NCBI RefSeq assembly: GCF_020740795.1
Contig: NC_067284.1
Span: 97,579,440 to 97,643,439, forward strand
Source: Apus apus
Taxonomy: Eukaryota; Chordata; Aves; Apodiformes; Apodidae
DNA: 64,000 nt
Direction: 5' to 3'
Made by a program: the position numbers and the translations under genes. The notes below the pieces were generated by a model, which worked only from the letters and a program-made list of their open reading frames with translations, had not been told where the DNA came from and did not search any database. Each line of letters begins with the position of its first letter. Position 1 is the stretch's first letter. Below, one piece after another: positions 11,641-23,611 of this stretch.

Positions 11641-13970
11641 CATAGTAAGTGCAAGAGATAAGACCTGCAAAATGTGGAGTTTCAGTATTGATTTCAGAAA
11701 GTTCTAAGCCTCAGCCTGCTTCCCAGCTAAGACTAGGATGAAGTTAAGGAGTATTCTGGTTCCACAGTCGTTCAGGCCAGGGGGAACAGCTGCAAGCCAA
11801 AGCACTTTACAGAGCAGAGAACCATCCTGCCCTTCCTCACCATGCCTAGAGATAAGCAAATTGGGAGAAATCTATGCTACATCAGCCAGCCAGGAGACTC
11901 TGTCACCCTGCAGATAATTATCACCTTTTCTAGATCTGAAAGGTGCTTGTAATGTGGGTAAGGAAGCTTATCATGTTCCTGCAATGTCACCAAGGCTGTC
12001 AATTGTCAAGTCTGAAAATTATTTTGACAACAGAGCTGTAATACTTGGGGACTACTGATCCCAATACCTCAAATGCTGTGCTCTTGCACTAGGTACAATT
12101 CACATTGATTACATATCAAAGGCAGGTTCAAGATAGGCTGAGCACAGACATTAACAACAATCTGCATCTAACTATGTTGTCTCCTGCCTTTGGCACATAA
12201 CTCACCCTCCTCAGCACTGACTGGGGTATCTGCTAGAGCTAACATCCAGCACCCTCACTCTGTAAGGAACCGCTGTCTTGTTCAGCATGCCTCGGAGGGG
12301 ACTGATTGTACACTTTGGTATTTTTCTGTCACACACTGTTTACTGAAGCTACTTGTGAGGAGATCAACAATCATGTTGTTGAGCAGTTTCAGCTGTTGGG
12401 CAAGATTACCATAAAGCAAGAAATAGCTGAGTGGCCGCTACTCATCCCTACATTTCTCTTTAGAAGTTTTCCTTAAGAAAATTGCAAGCACTGGTAACCA
12501 GTCCTTAGAGGGCTGTCACCCACCTGCTGTAATTTTGAATGTCTATTCTAATTATTAAGACTAAAGCCAGTAGGCAAGGGTCTGAGGACAAGACAAAAAA
12601 GTTTGGAAATAAACAGTGATAATGGTCTGCAGCAGATCCATTGCAACTTGGCCAGTTTTGTTAATAGTCAACTGATCTAACTTTTCCTACAAGGTTTGAG
12701 GTACAAGGTATTAGTCTCTTATCACTCAGAAGATATTTTAAAATGTCTTTCTTCACATTGTTCATCTGCAGTTGTGAGCACCGAACTCATGTAGTCCAAT
12801 TCTTCCCCCTTATCTAAATGTAACATGTAATTTTCCTCAAAACTCAGCAGCAGTTAAATTTCTAAAGGAAACAAATGAAAAAACACACAATACATCTGTT
12901 TTTTACTCTGTGTACCAATTGTTAGGCCTACTAGAGAGTGGATAGTTCCCCTTAGTAAGCCCAGAAGCAGAAAAGGTAACCTATCAAGTTTGCATCAACC
13001 ACATTCAGCTCCAAAATAGACACAAATTTTAATTCAAGCTATACCATATTTTGCAACACCATTCTGAGTGCAGACGCCTGTGCCACATTTCTCAAAATCA
13101 ATGTACAAACAGGCAATCCTGTCCAGATCACATTAAGATATCTGTGCTCTTCAGGACACAGAAAATTCAGTGGACAGACAAAAAATTTATAACAAACTTC
13201 TGCCTATAATACTTACCTGTGTTAAGCCTACAGTCTAAGACTCACTGTGGTTGCACGGATAGCAAGCACCTAACCACTGCCTTTTCTGAGCTGCAAACAA
13301 TAGCAGAGACATCAATTCTGGCCCATAGGACGGGCTGTTAAAGTTGGTATTGTCTAATTATCAGAAAAAGGTATAATAGGATGGAGGAGTTCTATCTTTC
13401 ATTCTCAGATCCTGAGCATATCGGTAAATGGACTTAGACAGACAAAAGATGTATTGAATGAAAGTTCTTGCTCTGACTCAGCTGCTTACTTTAAATCTCA
13501 GGTGTAGGACAGGAGATTAGGTTTAGCACATAAAAGCAGCATGCTGAAAGCTCCTGTTCAAGTGTTGCTACCACAAATGGAAAAGTCACCATGTAGTATA
13601 CAAATGCTGTCCCAGTTTGAGGAGTAGGACAGGCAATGCTGCCTTCTGTTAACTACTAATGGGAAAAACACAACCCAGACATTTCTGCAAAATAATCAGT
13701 CCTTTTCTTAAAAATTCACCCTTCTTTGTAGTGGGATGAGACTTTACTAGTAGACAGTGAGTTAGTTGTGCAAGAGCAGCATAAATTCAGCCAACCAAAA
13801 ATTTACCATTAAATGCATTGATTCATGAGTGGACTCAGCATATTTTACACAAAACCAGGAGATTTGCACTTTGTTGAATCAACATTTTAAACCATAAACT
13901 AGAAAACATGAAAACTGAGCACAAGAAGGAATTGTTTTAAGATAAATAGGAAGTCCATGTTTGCCAGCCA
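11641..13970. other. Intergenic DNA downstream of FBXO5
   Basis: No coding exon, RNA gene or named repeat recognised between the CR1 copy and the FBXO5 3' UTR. The longest open frame (74 codons, plus strand, 12190-12414) has no domain I know. Confidence 0.5.
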
Positions 13971-13974
13971 AGTT

Positions 13975-14803
13975 TTTGAGAATTGCAATTTATTTTCACA
14001 TTTACAAGACAAACATGAATAATATTTAAAGAAATATTTATAAATATATACAAATTCTAAAAAAATGACATCTTTTTAGCAGTATAGCCAAGATACAGTA
14101 CTTCTTTTTTTAAGCTGAAAAGGGTATCACCTCAGTTCAAGGAAAGCGTGCAGTGTCTGAATGAAGAAATGAAGGAAGAGCAACAATTTTAGATTTCCAT
14201 GAGGTAAACTATAAAAGAAAATGGTATCATGAGCTTTCACATTTTAAAATTAAGGCAAAGCCTTGGAAAAAAACCCCATCAAAACAATAAAATCTAAATA
14301 CCCTCATAATTTTATGTTAAAAGGGACTTCACCACCTCACTTGACATTCTCATTACAAATGCTTTTAAAAAGACTTTTGAACAAGAGTAAACATTTAAAT
14401 TAAAAGACAGTTTATGCTTCCCCCTTCTGGCATTCACAAATTGCTAGGGTTACACATGGAAGGCTACTTGCCAGAACTTTTATTTTGTTCAAAATTATTC
14501 AGGGGTGCTTTGATGACTGGAAGACAACAGGCAGATTGTCAGGACAGTATTTAAAATGTTGTTAAAATTCATATCCAGAACTTTCTTTTAAATTAGTAAG
14601 GCTTACCAAATTAGTAAGACTTTATAAAATATATTTGTGATGATTCCTCAGAATATGAACCTGAATAAGTAGTAGAGAGGAACAATAAAGTTAACTTTTT
14701 AAACATAGAAAGCATTTTTTTGTTTGGTTTTCTGCTTGGGTAACTTCATATACTGAAAAAAAATGTTATGGAATATCTGACAATCTGTATTGGGATGGAT
14801 GGA
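13975..14803 (-). other. FBXO5: Probable FBXO5 3' UTR
   Basis: AT-rich sequence contiguous with the terminal coding exon and running to the AATAAA near 13.99 kb. The extent is inferred from the poly(A) signal only. Confidence 0.45.
13989..13994 (-). terminator. FBXO5: Candidate FBXO5 poly(A) signal
   Basis: The minus strand reads AATAAA here, about 810 bases past the stop codon. A second AATAAA at 14479-14484 would give a shorter 3' UTR. Which is used cannot be told from sequence. Confidence 0.4.
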
Positions 14804-15055
14804 TTACAGTCGCTGTAGATTCTGTTTGCTTTTCTTAGTCCCAGGAAGCGGCCCTAGCTTCAAGTTGCTTTTCACTGGTTTGCCACTCATACAGTTACTG
14901 GAGTTGTGATAGTTGCACATGCACTTAGTACAAAAGTCAAAGCCACAACTTTCACGATTGCATATTGCTCTTTCTAGAAAGGAGTCATATTTTGCAGGGA
15001 AGCCACAGCGATGGCAGACTTTAAGGCTTTCAGTGTTTTTTAAGGTCTTGGCAGC
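14804..15055 (-). CDS. FBXO5: FBXO5 terminal coding exon (zinc-binding region)
   Basis: The acceptor is TTCCAACAG and the exon starts AAKTLKNTESLKVCHRC. The Cys/His spacing C-x2-C-x14-C-x4-C-x4-C-x2-C-x4-H-x4-C fits the EMI1 zinc-binding region. It ends GPLPGTKKSKQNLQRL then TAA. This exon carries the ZBR and C-terminal tail that inhibit APC/C ubiquitin transfer. Confidence 0.96.
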   Translation of the reverse strand, partial: AAKTLKNTESLKVCHRCGFPAKYDSFLERAICNRESCGFDFCTKCMCNYHNSSNCMSGKPVKSNLKLGPLPGTKKSKQNLQRL

Positions 15056-18000
15056 CTGTTGGAAAAAACATATAAAGAAAATAATGAGTGGGAGGTAAAT
15101 ACACATCCCTGATGTTCTCTTAAGTGTTACAAAAGATATTATAACTTCGTCTACTCTAGAGAGATAATTTACAAATTTAGCTTAATTCTGATTGTATCAA
15201 ATTCTGATGGAGATTGAAGAGGAATAATTTGTCTATAACTGCAGGTACTTTAGACTAGAATAGAGATAACCAATTTAAAAATATTTGAGTTTTAAATTTT
15301 AAGGTCAAACAGACTAAATGCAAAGCAGTTAGAAAAAACAGAATCTTCCAAACCTCATCTAAGGACAGTGCTTAAGTGAACTTCAAAAAATTAGGAATGC
15401 CATTTAAATAATTAACATCTTTGAAAAGTGAGCAATGTGTTCAGAAATCTCAGCTGTGGGGCACTCTGCTTGAGACACCTAATGAAAATAATTCCTACTT
15501 CTCTTCAATTAATTTTTGACACATAACCAGATCATTTACCATTAGAAAATTGTAGACCTCTATAACACCTTATATAACTAAATTGTTAAAATCTAAATGT
15601 TTTTATAATCTATAAATATGCGTGTATAGACATGTATATGTTTATCAGGAAAAAAAATTAAAAGACTGCAACTTCAGTGTACAGTTGAACTTGCAGATTC
15701 CAAATATATTGGAGCAGCTTGATCACACTTTCCAGTGTGATTATATCTTCTCATTGCACCAATTTGCAGAATAAGACTTTAGAGTTTGAGTGCAACAACT
15801 TTTTCAAGTTAGAAATATTTAATGCTTATTAGCAATTACTTTCAATAAACTTTTTTACAAGTCTTATAAGACCCTTGCAATGTAGACCTGCACTTAAGTA
15901 CAGAAAAACAAGCTTATGAAAAATAACAAGGTGAAGGGAAACTTAGGCTGTAGTAGTTGCTGACAACTCCAAACATGTGAAACATTACAACTATGTTGTT
16001 AAAAACCTATTTCAATGTCAAGACAACTAGCTGAAAAAGCATAGAATAGACAGGAGAGTTATTAATTTGTTTAATTTCTAAAAAAGAACTACTTAGTCTT
16101 TGATCTTAAAAAAAAAAAAAGCCCATAAGCATTGAAGAAAAATTGATAGTTTTTGTGGGATTGCTTGTGTGGATAGTGTGATCAATTATAAGCCCATAGA
16201 AACTAATAGTAAATATCTAAATATTTTCATGTCTGATCGAAGCCAAAATATAAGAAAAAAGAACAACATTAAGCCAAGGGTAAAAGATACCCCAGGGTCA
16301 GGGGGAAGTAAAACATCTCACTTTATCAATATTCTCCATTTACGTTTCTATGCTATTTTTAAATAGCCTCAAAGCAAAATCTGACAGCCATACTAATAAG
16401 AGTTGCAAGTACTTCAAATTGGAGGTACTACTTTCAGAAATATTCCTTACAAGCTGATGGCGTGCCAGATGTGTGTGCATGTGAGAAATTAAAGATAAAT
16501 GGAAATCACCAGTTACCTCAGAAAACTCCATGAGCCTGCTGTGATTCTTAGATGATTTGGATCTGGTGCCTTTTTTACTTAAGTTTTTTGGTGGGATTGC
16601 TTTCTGAAGGGAAGCTAAAGCCACCCGGTAGAGACAATAATCCCTTGTTGCAGCATCTTCTGATTCCTTAGTGCCATTCTAATGAAGAGAAAAACAAGAA
16701 GAAAATTTGAGAAGAGACTTTTCCAATAGTGACTTTTTGTTTAATAGGAATCAACAACTCATTTTTCATCTGTCTTCCTGGCCAAATGTTTCACAGAGTG
16801 GTCAGAGTTGGAAGGGACCTCTGAAGATCATTTAAGTCCAACCTCCCTGATAGAGCAGGATCACCTGCTTTTATTATTTCCAGTAATAAAACATGATACC
16901 AAGGAGCATGTTATATTTACCTTATCTTTGTCAGTCACTACTGCTAAAAATGCACAGAACTGAACCCTAGCTCAGAACAAGAAAAACCAGTTGTCTATTA
17001 TATAATGCAGCTTACTTCTATATGAACACATTATTACTTATTAGGCACAGAATGTAACCTAGTCACTGTAACATTTTAAAGTTCTAAGCAATATTTCTAA
17101 TTCTCCATGGTGAACAGGGATGCTTTAACTGCTCTTTTTGAGAAATAAACATCTCCTACCAATTTTCTAAAAAGCATACGATAACAGAAAGTCAGACTTT
17201 TTGGGATTAATGTTCAGTGGTGTTCAACTGTTTCATCCCAACAGGCTAGCACCATATAATACTACACAAAATTCAAACTAGTTGAGTACCTTATTCTGTA
17301 GCAGATCCTAAGCCTTGTTCCATTGTCTCTTAAGGAAAAAACAAAAAAACACCCCAAGTGTTTTAAGAGTCCTGCCTGGGTAAAGTGCTATGACAATGTG
17401 GTTGGAACTTTATTTCATGGGACAAATAAGCATTAGGAGTACCTCATAATACAAAAGCTGTTTAGTTTTCTGTAGCCAGCACATCACATTCAGACTGTTG
17501 CCAGAAAGCATAAGCAGGGAATAGAACTGGAGTCGCAGTGTTTTCTCTTGGGCTCTCTCCCCTCTGGATCACTGAGGGTGCCAAAGTAAGCAAGCCTCTG
17601 CTGAGAGCCTTGGGGGTTTGCCCAGCAGGCAAGTGTTGGAACTGACCTTCTTCCTGCCTTCCTCTGTGACACAGGATATTTGGAAGCTCCTAAGAACATT
17701 TGTATCTCTCCTTGGGTAACCTTCTTAGTCTACCTTCCTTAGGCTCCAAGGACAGCCTATGTACTAGCTAGTGAAGCGACTGGCAATACTTGAGATGGGA
17801 CATCCTAACAGGACAAACTAGGACACTCCAGTGACAATATTTAAATCTAAAAAACACTTCTGCAGTCTCTTACAAGCTGGGGAAGACCTGAAATAGAAAT
17901 AAGTGATAGTTTAGGCTTGTAATAGCCAACAAGTATGGAAACTTACCAAAAGGTTTTTCACAGCTTTACTATACGTTTGGAAAATCCATTTATCTTCTTG

Positions 18001-19060
18001 TACAATCTTCAGCCATGTAGGGCTGACTTTGGCAAAACTGCAATGACAAAACAATTATATCAGTGATCTCCTAGGCAAGGGAATAACTCTTTATTTAACA
18101 CTAGGCAAAACTATGTAATCTTTAACTTAGAAGATGGGATGTGTCTACAGTTGTAGTCTTATTTTGCCTTCTAAGGAAAATATATATTGTCCATATATAC
18201 CATAGCTTACATAGACAGTTAATGTTTTAATATATGAATACATAATACTATCCATTGCCTTTGTCAATGCTACAAGCCCCATATCAAAAACACTAAGCCA
18301 CCTGATTAGGTTGTTTACAATGAGATCAATATACTTACTTTATTAAATCCATCTCACCAAGATGCCTTAAGATGTTTGCTAATATATGCTTCAGGTTCTT
18401 TTGGAAAAGCTCTCCAATAATGTCAATTCTGTCTAGTCCCATTTTCTTTCCAATTAGGTTACAAAGTTCGACCTCTCCCCTGAAAACAATTCTGTCTATC
18501 GCAGCCCAAGACTTGAGATTTCTTCTACCACTTTTTTTCAAAGTTGAACAAATCATTTCTTCATAATGGATTACTGGCAACAAAGACTTCTTTGAAAACT
18601 GTGCTTGGTTTTGGTTCTTCATGAGACAATGCTTTGGTGTGCCACAGAGATTCCCAGCCAAAGGCGTACTATCCTCATGTTCTATTGTATCAGTGTATTG
18701 ATTACTTAACATAGAGGAATAACCACTGTCCTCATTAGATTTACTGTTTTCCAGTGCCTCCTTTTCATAACTATCTTCATCAAGTCTCTCAGTTACTTGC
18801 TTGTTTTCTTTGTTATGTACAGGTTGTCCTTCATCTTCAAGATCTAGATTTCTGGTGGCCACATGGTACGAGTCACTAAGGAGCACTTTCTGATGCTCTT
18901 CAGCACAGCTTTTAGAAAGGCCTTCTTCATAATTCAAAGGGCAGGATTCTTCCAGTCTTGTTTTCTCCACAGTAGACTTCAATGGTGCATACCCAGCACA
19001 GAGACATGTACAATCAAAATTACCTTTCATCTTGAAAGAGTGGTTTATGTTTGATTTCAT
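14804..19060 (-). CDS. FBXO5: FBXO5 (EMI1), APC/C inhibitor, spliced CDS
   Basis: Coding exons (minus strand) are 19060-18339, 18037-17947, 16678-16517 and 15055-14804. Phases join cleanly and give 408 aa, between the two human isoforms as I recall them (401 and 447 aa). EMI1 blocks the anaphase-promoting complex in S and G2, and its F-box contacts SKP1.

Seen in the protein: HNKENK (KEN-like, residues 84-86); DSGYSS (111-116), the beta-TrCP phosphodegron used to destroy EMI1 at mitosis; a short F-box region around MDLINFAKVSPTWLKIV (~237-253); RVAL (289-292), at the place of the human RxxL D-box; a zinc-binding IBR-type domain with C339, C342, C357, C362, C367, C370, H375 and C380; and a C-terminal NLQRL tail, in place of NLRRL as I recall for human. 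All elements of the inhibitory C-terminus are present.

The start is the first ATG of exon 2 (A at -3). No ATG occurs in the likely first exon. Identity is very secure; the start is less so. Confidence 0.96.
16517..16678 (-). CDS. FBXO5: FBXO5 exon 4
   Basis: A 162 bp exon, phase 0 at both ends, with acceptor TTCATTAG and donor TCTGAG followed by GTAACT. It encodes RVALASLQK with the conserved RxxL D-box position and the Lys/Ser-rich linker (GTRSKSSKNHSRLMEFSE) that precedes the zinc-binding domain. Confidence 0.93.
16792..16870 (-). mobile_element. CR1 3' end fragment in FBXO5 intron
   Basis: TCACAGAGTGGTCAGAGTTG, GAAGGGACCTCTGAAGATCA and AAGTCCAACC are the CR1 3' UTR read on the minus strand. 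Only about 80 bp remain, just upstream of FBXO5 exon 4 and in the same orientation as the gene. Confidence 0.8.
17947..18037 (-). CDS. FBXO5: FBXO5 exon 3
   Basis: A 91 bp exon with acceptor TTGCAG and donor TTG followed by GTAAGT. It begins with the last base of the split Asn codon and ends on a codon boundary. It encodes FAKVSPTWLKIVQEDKWIF and onward, the second half of the F-box region. Confidence 0.93.
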
Positions 19061-19075
19061 TGTTTTGCTTATATC
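18339..19075 (-). CDS. FBXO5: FBXO5 exon 2 (first coding exon)
   Basis: The acceptor is TTTTTTGCAG followed by GATATAAGC. The donor is ATAAA followed by GTAAGT, leaving two bases of a split Asn codon. The ATG is at 19060-19058. The five codons before it (DISKT) are open, so a coding first exon could be joined in frame. The exon encodes the KEN-like site, the phosphodegron and the segment leading into the F-box. Confidence 0.93.
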
Positions 19076-20945
19076 CTGCAAAAAACATGGACAGTATTAC
19101 AACACAACATAAACGACATCACATTCTTTTTCTTACTCCTTCCTTCTACATAAGGAATTTTTAGCTTTTATCTAAGTAACCCTCTAGTGTCTAAAAGACA
19201 AGTAACTAGTGGAATTAAGGATTTGATCCTATGGGAGATATTCTGAAAAATAGACCTTTATGCTGCATATAACTGAGACGAGAAAACTGACTGGCAGATT
19301 TACTTTGTCACCATTCCACGAGTATAGATTACTTTTGGACACACCAGTGACTCCAAATGCAATGATATACCCAGGACAGTTGCGGTTCCTGCTAGGGACA
19401 CCAATGGCAGAGGGACCATGAGTGACAGCAGGCCCGTGCAGGAGTAAAGCCAGGCCAGAACAGCCTAAACTTTGCATCTAAGGCCGGAGGCAATGCTGCT
19501 GATGCCGCCAGGTATCTGGCATTTTTAAAAGGGGAGGAGGCTGGCTGGCACAGGAAAAGCGGGAGAGCTCGCATGCATGCGCAAATCACAATGGAAATCA
19601 GCGACCCTCAAACAATGATCAAAGTGAAATATGACTTACTTCCAACCATCATTTAAAGAGGGGGGAGGTCGATAGGTATTATAGGGAAACCGAGCTTTTC
19701 TTGCCCCGTTTCTTTCCCCTCCCGCCCCGAAGTGTGGTGCTATCGATATTAACGATCGGGGGGGGGATGGGCGCAGGCTGAAGGGCAGAAGGAAGCCATC
19801 TCCAAGTCTTAAATCCAAGGGGAAAATAATTTTCAAAATGCTTTACAATCCGTATAAAAAACCAAAAACTAGCTCCTCCATTTAAGCAGATACTCTAAGA
19901 AATGTAAGCACTTCCACTAATTTTGGAAAAAGTATTAGAAAAATATTTTTCCTTAACGTTTCCGAGAAAAATCCCTTCTTCTTACTCACGTTTAGTGGAA
20001 GAAAGGCGCAAATACTGTTATGGCTTTGTACAGTGAGAGTGAATCGGGGGGGGATGCAAACCCTCGCTAAGCCTCCTTCTCCCCTTCCCCCCATGGCTTG
20101 CAGAGCGAGCTGAGGAGAGGAGCTTTTGGGCTAAAACCCGGCAGAACTAGGACAAGTTCCCCTCCGCCCTGCGTTTGGGGGCTCCACGGCGGGCCCCGAG
20201 CCCCGGACGGAGCGGGCTCCACCGCGGACCCCGCGGCGCTGACAGGCTGCTCCCGCCCAGAGCTCAAGATGGCCCGGGTGGGCGGCAGGTAGACCTGATC
20301 CTGGCCTTGCTGTGCCCCGCTGCCCCCGGGAACAGCACCCTGCACCTCCAGGGGTCTCCGCGTTCCCCCGCCGTGGAGGATTCTCCCTAAAATGGTGGTG
20401 GCGGGGCAGGCAGGGGTGGGCCGGGAGATACCCCCTCCGGCGGCGTGGCTCCGCAGGCGGGAGACAGCGCGGCGCGGCGACTCCCCCCACCCCCCTCTGC
20501 CCGCCGGCGGGATCCGCGCTCCCAACCCCGGCTCGGGCCCGGCCCCGCCAGTGCGGGGCAGGCAGCGGGGGGCACCTCACACGCGGCTCGGCGGCGGGAC
20601 CGGGGCTCTCCACGACCACCCCAAGCGCCACCGTTCCAACCCATCCCACCCAGTCCCGTCCCGTCCCGCCGGCGAGATAACTGCAGAGTGAATCTGGGGA
20701 GGGCGGTACAGCCGGGCAGTCGTTGGGCATCCCTGCCTCCGGTTCGCCCGCCAGCCGCCCCTCTCGCGGCGCCACCAGCACCGCCCGCGCCCTCAGTCCC
20801 GCCACCACGTACGCCGGCAGCCCCCGCCATCCCAGCCACCGAGCCCTCGCCGCGGCGCCCCGCCACCCGGAACGGTCCCGGCTACGGAACCCCACCGCTG
20901 AGCCCAGCTGCCCCGCGCCAGCCCTGCGCCGGAGCCCGCGCTCAC
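19076..20945 (-). other. FBXO5: FBXO5 intron 1 (inferred)
   Basis: Lies between the exon 2 acceptor and the proposed donor GGTAG followed by GTGAGC at 20945-20940. The 5' half is part of the CpG island and contains many long but composition-driven open frames on both strands. No second coding exon was recognised in it. Confidence 0.5.
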
Positions 20946-21000
20946 CTACCAGGCTGCGCCGCCGCGGACCGCAGGCAGTGCGTGCGCGGCCGTCTTTGCC
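20946..21000 (-). other. FBXO5: Probable FBXO5 non-coding first exon
   Basis: Inferred from position: it lies just downstream of the CCAAT/CHR elements and ends at a strong donor (GGTAG followed by GTGAGC; an alternative is CTG followed by GTAGGT four bases earlier). It contains no ATG on the minus strand, which makes it 5' UTR. The start coordinate is approximate. Confidence 0.45.
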
Positions 21001-21006
21001 GGGTAT

Positions 21007-21077
21007 TTTAAACTTTGAATTTGGTATCCAAAACCGCGCCGGCCAATCGGGAGGCGGGCAGAAAGGCGGGGGCCAAT
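21007..21077 (-). promoter_or_regulatory. FBXO5: FBXO5 core promoter: two CCAAT boxes and CHR-like site
   Basis: CCAAT occurs on the plus strand at 21043-21047 and 21073-21077, exactly 30 bp apart. In the direction of transcription these are followed by TTTGAA (21014-21019, plus strand) and TTTAAA (21007-21012), both CHR-type hexamers. Paired NF-Y sites about 30 bp apart upstream of a CHR are the known layout of DREAM/MMB-controlled cell-cycle genes, which fits EMI1 expression. The motifs are seen directly; the function is inferred. Confidence 0.6.
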
Positions 21078-21099
21078 CCGGGGCGCCGGGGGCGGGGCC

Positions 21100-23211
21100 T
21101 GCCCGGCTCACATTTTCCCTCCTCAGCCGGCACGGAGCGAGCCCAGTGGCGGGGAGGCGGCGCGCGCGCGCGCTCCGCGCGGGGCGGGACCTCCCCGGCC
21201 GGGGGCCACCCTGCCCGCCCCTGCCCCCGCCGGGGCTCGCGGCCTCGGGGGGTGGGGAGGACCCCCCCCCGCACACACACACACCACACCAGACAGTACC
21301 AGCGCTCACTATAGTGCCCACCTACGGCTGCGTTTGTTCTCCGTACCGTCCTTGCACACTCTCAGTGCGCAAAGCTCCGCTACCGGGGAAGGCTGGGGAA
21401 GCGTGGCGGTGCATCTCACATCTGGGCTCCTCCCCATGGAAGCGCTGCATTTATTTTAAAATACATTCGCTAGTAGCTGGCAGAGTGAGGCGGGGTGCTG
21501 GCGGGAGCTGAGCAGGGTGGACACCCCTGCAGGATTCCCATCGCTACCGGAAACAACCTTCCTGCAGCTCGGGAAGGCTGCGGTTGCAGGGAGACAACAG
21601 ACCTTGCATTGAAATGGAGAAAGAAAGGGTCTTCAAATCTTTATGGGACAAAGCTTGCCACGACAGGCCCAGGAGGTACCACGCAGGGTAGTGAAATCCA
21701 CCCAGTACAACATTGGTGCCAGTTTTGGGGTACCTCTGTCAGCCTCCTGCTAGGACCACCTTTTATGTGGCTCTTCTCACTGGTGGGAGGATGGCCACTT
21801 GCAAGGCAGTGAAGCACCTAATCTGCACTCAGGAGACAGACAAGAGTTGGACAGGATCTGGACAGCCAGGACACCAGCTGGCTCAGGGAAGGTCTAGGGT
21901 GATAAAGACCTTTGCATTCTTATGTTTCATGCAGAAGTCCAATAGTTAGACCTGGCTAACAGCCCTTATTGGTCTGGAGAAATATGGTGCTGAAGTTAGA
22001 GAGAATTAATCTCTCTTTCCATCAATTGGTGTAAGATAGTTTGGCTTAAAGTGAAGTCAGGAAGCACTGCTTTCCATTTACAGCACCAATCTGGTAGGAA
22101 AAAACCCCTCAGCCCTAGTTTCTGCTCCAATCAATACCTAATTATTTTATGCACAAAATGCATCAATGTTTATTTCTACTTATGTGCCAGTTGGAAATCG
22201 TAAATCCGCTAGTAAACCCACACCTAGGTCTCACAACAGGAAATCCATGCCTCACCTTATGTAGGAGGCCCTGAATGCATCTTAAAATAATGTATGCATC
22301 TTTAATGAAAAGATCTGGAACTCTATCACAGTAACTATGCAGTTAATTCCTAGAAAACAAAGCTAATAAAGGCACTAAATGATTCAGTGTGGTTTTTTGC
22401 CATACATTGGTTCAAACTGCAGTCTTAAATGTAATACCAGAAGATAAACTGATAATAATGAGTTGATTTTTACACAGGAAGGATGTTTAAACAATTCATT
22501 CCCGTAAACTAGCTGTAGCAAACTTATTTTGTTCCTATTCTAATTTATTACACTAATTTTCATTAGAAGTCTCAAAGCAAACACCCCTATATTAATGGTA
22601 ACAATCTTTCCTTAGGTTCCATTTTCTTATTTAGTGGTATTTACATTTCAAATACATTCTGTGTATGTAGACACACATGCATAGGTACAAGGCATGATGG
22701 GATAACGTGGCCTGGAAGCTGCAGGTTTTGTATTGCTGTATGTATTTGGGATTGTAAAATGCAGTCTAAAAGGTTAAATCTTGCTTTATCCACAGAGCTG
22801 AACGTGTACACATAGATCAGTAGATTAGAAAGGCAAAAGTTTTGCTGTTAAATAAATGGACAAAACCAATAAGATGCCATTCATACTATGTAACCTTTAG
22901 AAATCAATGAACTGGGGAGTCAATTAAAAACATACAGGAGAAGCTGAACTAAAGGCTGATGGAGACTGAAATAACAGGCAAACCATATTGTAATGATTCT
23001 TTTCAGTTTTTACTCAAGAACAGAAGCATTATTTTCAAAAACAACTCATATAACTTGTCACTTAGCTTCCACAGCTTTTTTTTTTTGAACAAGGGATATT
23101 CCTAAACAGGTATTTTTGTGTTTATTAATAAGGGCTAGAAAACATGGAGATACGCTTTGACTCCTTCTCCCATGCTACATCTAAATGATTTAAAAAAATG
23201 CAGATTAGTAG
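21100..23211. other. Intergenic DNA between MTRF1L and FBXO5
   Basis: After the CpG island the sequence becomes AT-rich. A plus-strand frame of 105 codons at 21495-21812 has no domain and no convincing splice partner. A divergent non-coding transcript from the FBXO5 island is possible but has no sequence support. No repeats named. Confidence 0.5.
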
Positions 23212-23219
23212 TGAGATAA

Positions 23220-23225
23220 TTTATT
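23220..23225 (-). terminator. MTRF1L: Candidate MTRF1L poly(A) signal
   Basis: The minus strand reads AATAAA about 390 bases past the stop. Another AATAAA lies at 23257-23262. Either would give a short 3' UTR. Confidence 0.4.
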
Positions 23226-23611
23226 TATCGCTTTCTTCCAGTCACTCAAAAGACTTTTTATTTTTCTCTCCATTAAATTATTTTACACTGTACTGAAGTT
23301 TAAGCTACTATATAAATAAAAACTGGAACAAGAAATAGCTCATTTTTTAATGCGTACCTTTTGAGACAGGTGTATCAGTATCTTCTAAGTGGAGAAAGTT
23401 TAAAAGCTGCAGTTACTTCTGGCCCACTCAAAACTGCTTTTTAAGTGGACTGCTGTAGCAATAATGTCTCATATAAAGGTAACAAAGTGAGTAAACAAAT
23501 TGTGCTTTTCACAATCTGAAAAGCAGTTTACATTTCTGGGTAGTGCTCTAGAAAACTCCTTTGCTGACACATATCTGCATCTGTTTGTAATGGGCTGACA
23601 AAAAACAATGT

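Larger units (their letters stand above)
19680..21560. promoter_or_regulatory. FBXO5: CpG island over FBXO5 promoter
   Basis: A dense run of CpG and GC-rich sequence, strongest at about 20.09-21.26 kb, between AT-rich flanks. It covers the proposed transcription start, first exon and much of intron 1. Such islands usually mark constitutive or cell-cycle promoters. A CA-rich stretch (CACACACACACACC) sits near 21.27-21.29 kb. Confidence 0.85.

Noticed and set aside
10559-11654. Overlapping minus-strand frames as host genes
   Set aside because: Their sequence is CR1 reverse transcriptase and C-terminal text ([13 protein letters not shown] and similar), so they belong to the LINE.
1-14000. VIP (the human neighbour) in the left flank
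   Set aside because: No frame showed the VIP or PHI peptide cores or their dibasic processing sites, so the gene is probably further left.
20131-21321. 396-codon minus-strand open frame at the FBXO5 island, as a possible coding first exon
   Set aside because: Low-complexity Gly/Ala/Arg/Pro composition, and it crosses the CCAAT boxes and likely start site. I found no donor joining it convincingly in frame to exon 2.
21495-21949. Divergent plus-strand gene from the FBXO5 island
   Set aside because: Two short overlapping frames without domains, no good donor/acceptor pair, and no homologue recognised.
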